This document shows positions 1 through 4,434 of a stretch of 11,215 nucleotides of DNA, in pieces. Source of the DNA: Desulfobulbaceae bacterium (GTDB lineage: Bacteria; Desulfobacterota; Desulfobulbia; Desulfobulbales; DAOVSZ01); NCBI GenBank assembly GCA_030627725.1, contig DAOVSZ010000058.1, forward strand, positions 1-11,215. The letters run 5' to 3'. Made by a program: the position numbers and the translations under genes. A model generated the notes under the pieces. It was not told the DNA's origin, searched no databases, and worked only from the letters and a program-made list of their open reading frames with translations. Position 1 is the stretch's first letter; every line of letters starts with the position of its first letter.

Positions 1-23
1 ATAAAGAGAAAAAAAGAATGTAG

Positions 24-62
24 TTTCGCTGCGTTCAGCTGGTTTACGTTTACTGGTATGAA
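24..62 (+). repeat. Upstream copy of a degenerate repeated module
   Basis: This stretch contains TTTCGCT (24-30), GCGTTCAGCTG (31-41) and GGTATGAA (55-62) in that order. The same three blocks occur in the same order and orientation at 363-418, on the other side of the small gene at 58-345. The 11-bp core is identical, but the spacing between blocks differs. It could be a remnant of a dispersed repeat. The ATG of the longer start of the small gene lies inside GGTATGAA. Confidence 0.4.
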
Positions 63-345
63 ATATAGAAAGTTAAAGAGAAGGATGTCCGCCACCTTCA
101 AGCTGATTCGGAACGATCTCTCGTCAAAGAGGCCGCCTGAATCCGGTCTCGTGCAGGAGTTTCTTGATGACGCGAAAAAAATGATAACCTCTCCAGGCAG
201 TGGTGACGAATATTACTTTGATTTCAAAGAAGCGTGCCAAACGTTCCAGGAGGCCTTTGAAACGAAAGATATCTCTTTGATGGAGAAGAGTTGCGATGCG
301 CTCGGAAAACAGAAGAAACAGTGCCATTCGCGATATAAAAAATAG
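58..345 (+). CDS. Small hypothetical protein, unrecognised
   Basis: This 95-residue soluble protein is not one I recognise. It is strongly charged, with a basic N-terminus (KYRKLKRR) and a mostly helical look; no signal peptide or membrane segment is visible. The C-terminal half has a CQTFQEAFETKD-like helix and two further cysteines near the end. No good ribosome binding site precedes the ATG at 58. An in-frame ATG at 85 has GAGAAGG directly abutting it, which is too close for a normal site, so the start is uncertain. The gene stands alone: 5' sequence is AT-rich and the 3' side is a repeat region. Coding status rests on the open frame and plausible composition only. Confidence 0.5.
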   Translation: MKYRKLKRRMSATFKLIRNDLSSKRPPESGLVQEFLDDAKKMITSPGSGDEYYFDFKEACQTFQEAFETKDISLMEKSCDALGKQKKQCHSRYKK

Positions 346-362
346 TGTTTGTTGGAGATGCA

Positions 363-418
363 TTTCGCTTGAAAGTGTTTAGCGTTCAGCTGACAGTTTC
401 GTCAATCACGGGTATGAA
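363..418 (+). repeat. Downstream copy of the degenerate repeated module
   Basis: TTTCGCT (363-369), GCGTTCAGCTG (382-392) and GGTATGAA (411-418) repeat the order found at 24-62. Here 12 extra bases separate the first two blocks. The copy runs directly into the hairpin array that begins at 419, so both may belong to one repetitive element. Confidence 0.4.
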
Positions 419-490
419 CCCCGGGGCAAGCCCCGGACCAAAAAATCCGCAGCAAGCTGCGGGGTATTATACCCTCCGCTTTCAGCGGGA
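419..490. repeat. Array of four short hairpins (REP-like)
   Basis: Four perfect inverted repeats sit almost end to end. They are CCGGGGC-AA-GCCCCGG (421-436), CCGCAGC-AA-GCTGCGG (447-462), GGGTAT-T-ATACCC (462-474) and CCGCT-TTC-AGCGG (476-488). The first two share the GC-rich stem with the central GCAAGC that is typical of REP-type repeats mobilised by RAYT transposases. There is no T-tract after any stem, so a plain rho-independent terminator is unlikely, although the structure could still stall or protect RNA. A 7-bp inverted pair, GTTTCGT (396-402) and ACGAAAC (515-521), encloses the whole array. Confidence 0.7.
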
Positions 491-502
491 TTGTTCGACT
501 AA

Positions 503-523
503 GCGTTTCAAAAAACGAAACGC
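503..523. repeat. Inverted repeat just upstream of the cytochrome gene
   Basis: GCGTTTC (503-509) and GAAACGC (517-523) form a perfect 7-bp stem around an A-rich 7-base loop. It lies 17 bases ahead of the GGAGA ribosome binding site of the cytochrome gene. It may be an operator, a 5' leader hairpin, or the last unit of the preceding repeat array; sequence alone does not decide. Confidence 0.45.
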
Positions 524-550
524 AAGTCTCACGAATACATGGAGACACCT

Positions 551-835
551 ATGAAAACAATTATTCGAATAACGGGAGTATTGTCCTTGTCCCTGGCGCT
601 GGTGCTTTTGTACGCTGCCTGCGGTAAAGCAGCGCCACCCTCCGGGAAAACACTCTTCCATAAAAAATGCGGCCTCTGCCATTCGTTAGATATGGCTTTA
701 TCAAAACAGAAAACCGCAGAAGAATGGCGGATAACGGTCATGAGGATGAAAAATGAGAAGAGGGCGCCTGTAAGTGAGAAAGAGGTCACAGCAATCGTTG
801 AGTATCTCGCATCCTCGGAAAGGCGAGCCAAATGA
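551..835 (+). CDS. Small monoheme c-type cytochrome
   Basis: A 94-residue exported cytochrome that would carry single electrons outside the cytoplasmic membrane. The N-terminus (residues 1-24) is a signal sequence: MKTIIR followed by a hydrophobic stretch. The Cys of LLYAAC (residue 24) could be lipidated, but Tyr at -3 is a poor lipobox, so ordinary signal peptidase cleavage after GKA is also possible. The heme site is C40-G-L-C43-H44, and the distal ligand is probably Met66 in the VMRM segment, where such small cytochromes carry a conserved RM. GGAGA at 541-545 sits 5 bases ahead of ATG 551, so this start is preferred to the in-frame ATG at 539. The stop overlaps the start of the next gene. 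Redox partner unknown. Confidence 0.85.
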   Translation: MKTIIRITGVLSLSLALVLLYAACGKAAPPSGKTLFHKKCGLCHSLDMALSKQKTAEEWRITVMRMKNEKRAPVSEKEVTAIVEYLASSERRAK

Positions 836-1026
836 AACCAGAGACCATTACCTATTTTGAGCCGTATCCTTTTGTGATAGGAGAAAAGATCCATATCAAG
901 TCAGGGCATCGCCGGGGAGACTGGGAAGTTATCGGGGTGGGCGAAAAGAAGGTCAAACTCCGCTGCCCGGTCTCGCATAGGGAGTTTGAATGGGACCGTT
1001 TCTGCTATTGTGTTGAAGCAAAATGA
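832..1026 (+). CDS. Small hypothetical protein coupled to the cytochrome
   Basis: A 64-residue soluble protein starting inside the ATGA overlap with the cytochrome gene, which implies translational coupling. It has no signal peptide. The middle (about residues 17-45) alternates hydrophobic and charged residues around HIKSGHRRGDWEVIGVGEKK and looks like a small beta-barrel (SH3-like by eye). The end is a LRCPVSHREFEWDRFCYCVE segment with three cysteines (45, 58, 60) and His49, which might bind a metal or form thiol contacts, but there is no standard zinc-ribbon spacing. I recall similar short proteins in other Desulfobacterota but no established function. Its cytoplasmic location differs from that of the exported cytochrome, so the two may share expression but not a complex. 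Confidence 0.7.
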   Translation: MKPETITYFEPYPFVIGEKIHIKSGHRRGDWEVIGVGEKKVKLRCPVSHREFEWDRFCYCVEAK

Positions 1027-1138
1027 TCTTTACCTCCATTTCTTCACCGTCTTCTGATCAGTCGATTCAGTTCACTATTTCCCATCAATAATTAGTTTCC
1101 AAAGTATGTTCATTGTGGCGCCTGTTCAGGTCACACGC

Positions 1139-1174
1139 TGTCTCGAATGTCTCACCTGTCGAGCGTGTCTCATT
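1139..1174 (+). promoter_or_regulatory. TGTCTC 9-bp tandem repeat, cluster 1 (enhancer candidate)
   Basis: Four units follow one another at exactly 9-bp spacing: TGTCTCGAA (1139), TGTCTCACC (1148), TGTCGAGCG (1157) and TGTCTCATT (1166). Three keep TGTCTC intact; the third keeps TGTC. The centre is about 255 bp upstream of the predicted sigma-54 start site. The most likely reading is a binding array for an activator protein, possibly the enhancer-binding regulator of that promoter. The regulator is not encoded in this window. Confidence 0.5.
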
Positions 1175-1270
1175 CCGTGTGTTGGGACAAGAATCTGTTT
1201 TTTTTGCTTAACAGAGGGCGAAATGACGACAAAACAATCAAGAATAGTCTTTTTGTTTTCTGGAGAGTTG

Positions 1271-1288
1271 TGTCTCATGTGTCTCGTG
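1271..1288 (+). promoter_or_regulatory. TGTCTC 9-bp tandem repeat, cluster 2 (enhancer candidate)
   Basis: Two further units with the same 9-bp phase, TGTCTCATG (1271) and TGTCTCGTG (1280), lie 132 bp downstream of cluster 1 and in the same orientation. The centre is about 130 bp upstream of the predicted sigma-54 start site, the usual range for bacterial enhancers. Confidence 0.5.
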
Positions 1289-1385
1289 CTCCTCTCTGTG
1301 CTTTTTTTGCAATGCGTTGATGCGTTTATCTCATAATTGCCTGAAATTACTATCTTTTTAAAAAATTTGCTTTTGCGTGAGTTTT

Positions 1386-1400
1386 TGGCACATCTCTTGC
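1386..1400 (+). promoter_or_regulatory. Sigma-54 (RpoN) -24/-12 promoter
   Basis: TGGCAC (1386-1391), five bases, then TTGC (1397-1400) matches the sigma-54 consensus TGGCAC-N5-TTGC exactly, and the GG and GC dinucleotides are 12 bp apart as required. A T-run precedes the -24 element. The predicted start site is near 1412, only about 3 bases ahead of the ATG at 1415. It would transcribe the 58-aa gene and the peroxiredoxin cluster. Confidence 0.7.
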
Positions 1401-1414
1401 CATGATAGTAAGGC

Positions 1415-1591
1415 ATGCAACACGAGAAAGAATTGATAGAGGAAGTTTTAAGGCTTGTCCGCGAGATGATCATCCTCTCTGATGAAGGACATGCCGCAGC
1501 GGAAGATGATGGCTGCCGACTGCTTTATGCCATACTCCAGGATTGCGCTTACAGGATCAAGATGGAGGTTGAGCAGGCGCAGCAGCGCTAG
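1415..1591 (+). CDS. Small conserved-type protein, 58 aa, ahead of peroxiredoxin
   Basis: This 58-residue acidic, helical protein reads MQHEKELIEEVLRLVREM at the start and has a DDGC segment (31-34) and a DCAYRI segment (43-48) near the end. Two cysteines (34, 44) are spaced by ten residues. No signal peptide or membrane segment is present. I recall similar short proteins with DDGC and DCAYKI blocks in Geobacter-like and related genomes, without a known function; this is memory, not a search. It lies between the sigma-54 promoter and peroxiredoxin, 52 nt ahead of the latter, so co-transcription is likely. AAGG at 1410-1413 is too close to the ATG for a normal ribosome binding site, and the predicted start site makes the message nearly leaderless. 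Confidence 0.7.
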   Translation: MQHEKELIEEVLRLVREMIILSDEGHAAAEDDGCRLLYAILQDCAYRIKMEVEQAQQR

Positions 1592-1643
1592 AAACTTAAA
1601 AAGCATATGTCTTGCGAATACAATTTTATTAAGGAGAAAGCCA

Positions 1644-2234
1644 ATGAGTTCACTTGTTACCAGAGAAGCGCCGGATTTTGCAGCACAGGCAGTGATGCCT
1701 GATAATTCGTTTGCCGAGTTGTCTTTATCATCGTACAGAGGCAAGTACGTTGTTCTGTTTTTCTACCCCCTTGATTTTACCTTTGTCTGCCCGTCCGAGA
1801 TCCTTGCCTTTTCCCGGGAGCTTGATTCATTCAAGGAGAAAAATTGTGAGATCCTCGGGGTGTCGGTTGATTCTCACTACAGTCATCTCGCATGGAAGAA
1901 TACACCGGTCAATGACGGTGGGATCGGGAATATCGGGTTTCCGCTCGTTGCCGACCTGAATAAAAAAATATCAGGGGATTACGGTGTTCTGCTTCCAGAC
2001 GGCATTGCCCTTCGCGGCCTGTTTCTTATCGATAAGGAGGGCATTGTGAGGCACGCGTTGGTCAACGATCTGCCGCTTGGCAGGAATGTCGATGAAGCGC
2101 TCAGGATGGTTGATGCCCTGCAGTTCTTTGAAGAGTATGGGGATGTCTGTCCGGCAAACTGGCGGCCGGGTGATGAGGCCATGAAGCCGACTGCAGAGGG
2201 TGTGGCGGAATATCTGGCCAGAAACGCAGCATAA
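1644..2234 (+). CDS. Typical 2-Cys peroxiredoxin (AhpC/Prx1 type)
   Basis: A 196-residue cytoplasmic thiol peroxidase that reduces hydrogen peroxide, organic peroxides and probably peroxynitrite. The peroxidatic site is FTFVCP with Thr46 and Cys49. The resolving cysteine is Cys169 in DVCPANW, and a catalytic-pocket Arg is present at 124 (LRGLF). Length and both VCP motifs fit the Prx1/AhpC class. GGIG is present at 92-95, but the C-terminal YF motif is absent, so this enzyme should resist overoxidation less like the eukaryotic 'floodgate' form. AAGGAGA at 1631-1637 is 6 bases ahead of ATG 1644; the frame is open further upstream from 1482, but that part overlaps the 58-aa gene and is not used. 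No AhpF is adjacent. Thioredoxin (with the TrxB encoded downstream) or the neighbouring rubredoxin are candidate donors. Confidence 0.95.
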   Translation: MSSLVTREAPDFAAQAVMPDNSFAELSLSSYRGKYVVLFFYPLDFTFVCPSEILAFSRELDSFKEKNCEILGVSVDSHYSHLAWKNTPVNDGGIGNIGFPLVADLNKKISGDYGVLLPDGIALRGLFLIDKEGIVRHALVNDLPLGRNVDEALRMVDALQFFEEYGDVCPANWRPGDEAMKPTAEGVAEYLARNAA

Positions 2235-2272
2235 TCAGTTGAGTAAAAACTTAAGATAAGAGGAGATGAGAA

Positions 2273-2428
2273 ATGGACAAGTATGAATGTCCGTGCGGAT
2301 ATGTGTATGACCCTGAAGAAGGCGATTATGACAACGGTGTTGATCCGGGAACAGCCTTTGAAGACCTGCCGGAAGACTGGGTCTGTCCGAAGTGCGGGGC
2401 TGAGAAGGAGTATTTTGAGAAGGTCTGA
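2273..2428 (+). CDS. Rubredoxin with a CxC first half-site
   Basis: A 51-residue cytoplasmic one-iron electron carrier. The fold signature is complete: [11 protein letters not shown] (4-14), the DNGVDPGT loop (20-27), [14 protein letters not shown] (29-42). The second iron half-site is the normal C39-x2-C42-like CPKCG (Cys38 and Cys41). The first is C6-P-C8-G, one residue shorter than the usual CxxCG. I believe CPCG rubredoxins exist in anaerobes, so this may be a subfamily and not an error, since a 3-nt loss would keep the frame. GGAG at 2262-2265 is 7 bases ahead of the ATG. It starts 38 nt after peroxiredoxin and likely shares its transcript. Likely partners are the flavodiiron protein, which has no rubredoxin domain of its own, rubrerythrin, or peroxiredoxin. 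Confidence 0.93.
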   Translation: MDKYECPCGYVYDPEEGDYDNGVDPGTAFEDLPEDWVCPKCGAEKEYFEKV

Positions 2429-2468
2429 TTATCATTACCGGCCTGCCGGAATGATGGAGGTATTCGAT

Positions 2469-2852
2469 ATGATGAACGTTGAAGAGCTTAAAGCGGATCG
2501 CAGGATGGTCAATGAGATCGATTGGGAGATGACTCCGGAAAAGGCGATCGGGATGTTTCTTGAGTGGGGAAGCGGCTGGTCCTGGGGCAACGATTTTGTA
2601 AGCCATCCTGGCCAGGAAGCGCTTTATTTTGTCCTGTATGATTTTGAGGGCAATCCCCAGGTCACTCTGATCAGAAGAAATATGGAAGGCGCCGAGGAAA
2701 TTGCCAAGGTAGAGGTGCCGATGGACCTCTTCATGCTGGCATGGAAAGAGGACGGCGACCACCCGGGCGTAGGCGTCCATGCCCTGAACAGGGAGCTTGT
2801 GGAGTGGGTCTCTGAGACCTTGAATGCCTCACCTGCCTCGATTATTCATTAA
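2469..2852 (+). CDS. DVU0772-like protein of unknown function
   Basis: A 127-residue soluble acidic protein. The N-terminus MMNVEELKADRRMVNEIDWEM followed by TPEKAIGMFLEWG (about 22-34), the LYFVLYDFEGNPQVTLIRR block (52-70) and the NREL VEW end resemble the family I know from Desulfovibrio DVU0772, a protein conserved in sulfate reducers; the assignment is from memory. No cysteines or cofactor motif are visible, so a redox role is not shown by the sequence. GGAGG at 2456-2460 favours ATG 2469 (8-base gap), with ATG 2472 as an alternative. The open frame continues upstream to 2283, but that part is the rubredoxin gene read out of frame. It lies 40 nt after rubredoxin, which suggests co-expression with peroxide defence. 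Confidence 0.8.
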   Translation: MMNVEELKADRRMVNEIDWEMTPEKAIGMFLEWGSGWSWGNDFVSHPGQEALYFVLYDFEGNPQVTLIRRNMEGAEEIAKVEVPMDLFMLAWKEDGDHPGVGVHALNRELVEWVSETLNASPASIIH

Positions 2853-2875
2853 TCTGAATTTTGTGACGAAAAATT

Positions 2876-3076
2876 ATGGAAGAACATCTTGTGCCATCAA
2901 TAGAAATTGGGGAGTGCACCCTTTGTCAAGGGTGTACCGAGGCCTATCCTGAGGTGTTTCATGAAACTGAACAGGGGTATGTTGAGGTCCTGTATCAAAA
3001 AGAATACCCCGTTGAACAAATTGATGAAGCCATAAAATATTGTCCTGCTGATTGTATCTCGTGGGAAAAAACATGA
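2876..3076 (+). CDS. Single-cluster ferredoxin
   Basis: A 66-residue low-potential electron carrier with one iron-sulfur cluster. Likely ligands are Cys14, Cys17 and Cys20 (ECTLCQGC) and Cys56 (YCPADC). The position that is Cys in two-cluster ferredoxins, just before the conserved Pro25, is Tyr24, which fits a single [4Fe-4S] cluster. Cys60 is an extra thiol that could swap in as ligand or form a disulfide. The acidic composition is normal for the family. ATG 2876 has no clear ribosome binding site; GTG at 2891 has GGAAGAA 6 bases ahead and would give a protein that begins VPSIEIGECTLC, a plausible alternative start. The codon use looks more AT-rich than that of the downstream efflux genes. 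Last gene before a strong inverted repeat. Confidence 0.88.
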   Translation: MEEHLVPSIEIGECTLCQGCTEAYPEVFHETEQGYVEVLYQKEYPVEQIDEAIKYCPADCISWEKT

Positions 3077-3132
3077 CAGGAGTGAAGGGAGATTGGGCGA
3101 CCCGGTTCTGAAGGTCTTACGAGTTTCATATA

Positions 3133-3172
3133 TAATGGAGCTGAGCACTATAAAAACTGCTCAGCTCCATTA
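3133..3172 (+). terminator. Perfect 15-bp inverted repeat, probable terminator or attenuator
   Basis: TAATGGAGCTGAGCA (3133-3147) and TGCTCAGCTCCATTA (3158-3172) pair perfectly around a 10-base loop, 56 nt past the ferredoxin stop. The RNA stem would be stable, but the bases after it (ATATTTGACA) are not a proper U-tract, so it is an imperfect rho-independent terminator. The right arm is also complementary to the ribosome binding site region of the next gene (see findings). Confidence 0.6.
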
Positions 3173-3176
3173 ATAT

Positions 3177-3206
3177 TTGACATAGGGCGTTGATTCTGAA
3201 TTACTA
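3177..3206 (+). promoter_or_regulatory. Likely sigma-70 promoter for the efflux operon
   Basis: A perfect -35 TTGACA sits at 3177-3182. The best -10 at usable spacing is TTACTA (3201-3206, 18-bp spacer), which is weak. The -10 overlaps the palindrome at 3201-3220, a common arrangement for a repressed promoter. Confidence 0.45.
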
Positions 3207-3220
3207 ATTTATATTAGTAA
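3201..3220. promoter_or_regulatory. 20-bp palindrome, operator candidate
   Basis: TTACTAAT (3201-3208) and ATTAGTAA (3213-3220) are exact inverted repeats with a 4-bp spacer. Size and symmetry fit a dimeric repressor of MarR or TetR type, both common regulators of RND pumps, but the sequence does not say which. No regulator gene is in the window. The site overlaps or lies just past the proposed -10 and is 47 bp ahead of the adaptor start codon. Confidence 0.5.
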
Positions 3221-3267
3221 AAAAAAACGGTCCTCCAAAAAGCGGTTTTCTATAAATGGAGCTTTCT

Positions 3268-4434
3268 ATGCTGCGGGGAAAAATAACGTATCTGATTATT
3301 GTGCTCTTTTTTCTCTTTCTTCCCGGGTGCGGAGAGAAGATAGAGCCCGGGACTACGGAAAAGGCGAAGCAAAAGGTGGTGGCAGCGCCGGTTGCCGTTG
3401 CTGCGACGACCCATCAGGCCTTTGTGTATGAAGCGGTTGGAAATGTCGAGGCCCGGACCGAGAGCACGGTTTCGAGCAAGGTGATGGGTACGGTAAAATC
3501 CGTGCATGTTCGGGAGGGCGATACTGTTAAGACCGGTGATCTCCTGGTTGAGGTCGACAAAGAGAGCGCAGAAGCCCAGTTACGAAAGGCTGAAGCAGGA
3601 TTGGCCGAGGCAAAAAGGGCTGAAGAGTCTGCACGATTTGCGCTTGCCGCTGCCAAGGCGGGAGCGGAACTGACCGGCGCCACCTATAACCGTTTTCTGA
3701 AGCTCTTGGAAGAGGCGTCAGCCAGCCGTCAGGAGTTTGATGAAATCGAGGCAAAGAACCTGCAGGCCAAGGCCTCGCTGGCCCAGGCTGCGGCAATGCT
3801 TGAGGCGGCAAGCTACAGGATCGCGCAGGCAAAGGCCTCTTCTGAGTCGGCCCGGATCAACATCAAGGACGCGGACGTCCGAGCGCCCTACGACGGCAAG
3901 GTGACGGCAAAGATGGTTGACGTGGGCGACCTGGCGTCTTCGGGCACTCCTTTGCTGAAGCTTGAAAAAGAAGGGGTTTACTGTGTGGTCCTTGTTCTGC
4001 CGGAAAAACACATCCAGGCAGTTCGGATCGGGCAGAAGGCGACCGTGACCATCGCATCTTTGCAGGACAAAAAGCTTGAAGGATTCATCGGCAGGATTGA
4101 TCCTTCGGCTGACAAGAAGAGCCGTTCCTTCCGCATCCGGGTGGCGCTGCCCGAAGACAGGGATATCCGTTCCGGCATGTTTGCCCGGGTCATGATTCCG
4201 GTCGGAGAAGGCGGTATGATGCTTGTGCCCGCCTCTGCCGTTGTTCGAAAGGGACAGCTTGAGGGTGTGTATCTTCTTGATGATGAAAAGAGAGCACATT
4301 TTCGTTTGATCCGCACCGGCAGAACTTTTGGTGATTCCGTTGAGGTGCTTACCGGCATCAAGGACGGGGCGCGTTATGTTGTCAAATCGGTTCCTGATCT
4401 TGCTGACGGCGTACGGGTGGAGGGCGCGGAGTGA
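3268..4434 (+). CDS. RND efflux periplasmic adaptor (HlyD/AcrA-type lipoprotein)
   Basis: A 388-residue membrane fusion protein linking an inner-membrane RND pump to an outer-membrane channel. Residues 1-20 are a signal peptide ending in the lipobox LPGC, so Cys21 is lipidated and the protein is membrane-anchored in the periplasm. The first half of the lipoyl domain is at 74-97 ([20 protein letters not shown]), an Ala/Glu-rich alpha-hairpin with coiled-coil character spans about 98-200, the second lipoyl half is at 204-231 (VRAPYDGKV), and a beta-barrel and membrane-proximal domain follow. GGAG at 3258-3261 lies 6 bases ahead of ATG 3268, so this start is chosen over ATG 3256. Its stop overlaps the GTG of the permease. 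Substrate not shown. Confidence 0.93.
   Translation: MLRGKITYLIIVLFFLFLPGCGEKIEPGTTEKAKQKVVAAPVAVAATTHQAFVYEAVGNVEARTESTVSSKVMGTVKSVHVREGDTVKTGDLLVEVDKESAEAQLRKAEAGLAEAKRAEESARFALAAAKAGAELTGATYNRFLKLLEEASASRQEFDEIEAKNLQAKASLAQAAAMLEAASYRIAQAKASSESARINIKDADVRAPYDGKVTAKMVDVGDLASSGTPLLKLEKEGVYCVVLVLPEKHIQAVRIGQKATVTIASLQDKKLEGFIGRIDPSADKKSRSFRIRVALPEDRDIRSGMFARVMIPVGEGGMMLVPASAVVRKGQLEGVYLLDDEKRAHFRLIRTGRTFGDSVEVLTGIKDGARYVVKSVPDLADGVRVEGAE

Larger units (their letters stand above)
1027..1414. other. 388-nt gene-free regulatory region
   Basis: No convincing gene lies here. From 1027 to about 1138 I see nothing distinctive. Then come two clusters of a 9-bp phased TGTCTC repeat (1139-1174 and 1271-1288), a T/A-rich stretch (about 1340-1380), and a sigma-54 type promoter at 1386-1400. 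The layout, with enhancer-like repeats 100-260 bp ahead of a -24/-12 element, is what a sigma-54 controlled regulatory region looks like. I saw no clear IHF site. Confidence 0.6.

Noticed and set aside
419..490. CRISPR-like repeat array
   Set aside because: The units differ in sequence and there are no equal-length spacers; they are short hairpins.
345..554. 69-aa frame over the hairpin array
   Set aside because: It runs through the REP-like repeats and into the cytochrome start; composition is not protein-like.
1106..1336. 76-aa reading frame rich in Cys (CLECLTCRAC... and CLMCLV), both repeat clusters in the same frame
   Set aside because: The Cys-Leu periodicity is simply the 9-bp TGTCTC repeat read in frame; ribosome binding site is weak. 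The equal frame of both clusters keeps a small chance that it is real.
1223..1336. 37-aa frame from an internal ATG with AGAGGG ahead and a hydrophobic helix
   Set aside because: Ribosome binding site is fair, but the helix again includes the TGTCTC repeat and nothing else supports it. Better explained as regulatory DNA.
1126..1473. 115-aa minus-strand frame
   Set aside because: It covers the promoter and repeats on the opposite strand, with odd composition and no family resemblance.
1482..1643. N-terminal extension of peroxiredoxin
   Set aside because: The extension overlaps the 58-aa gene in another frame; AAGGAGA before ATG 1644 and family length set the shorter start.
2283..2468. N-terminal extension of the DVU0772-like protein
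   Set aside because: It is the rubredoxin gene read out of frame; GGAGG at 2456-2460 sets the start at 2469.
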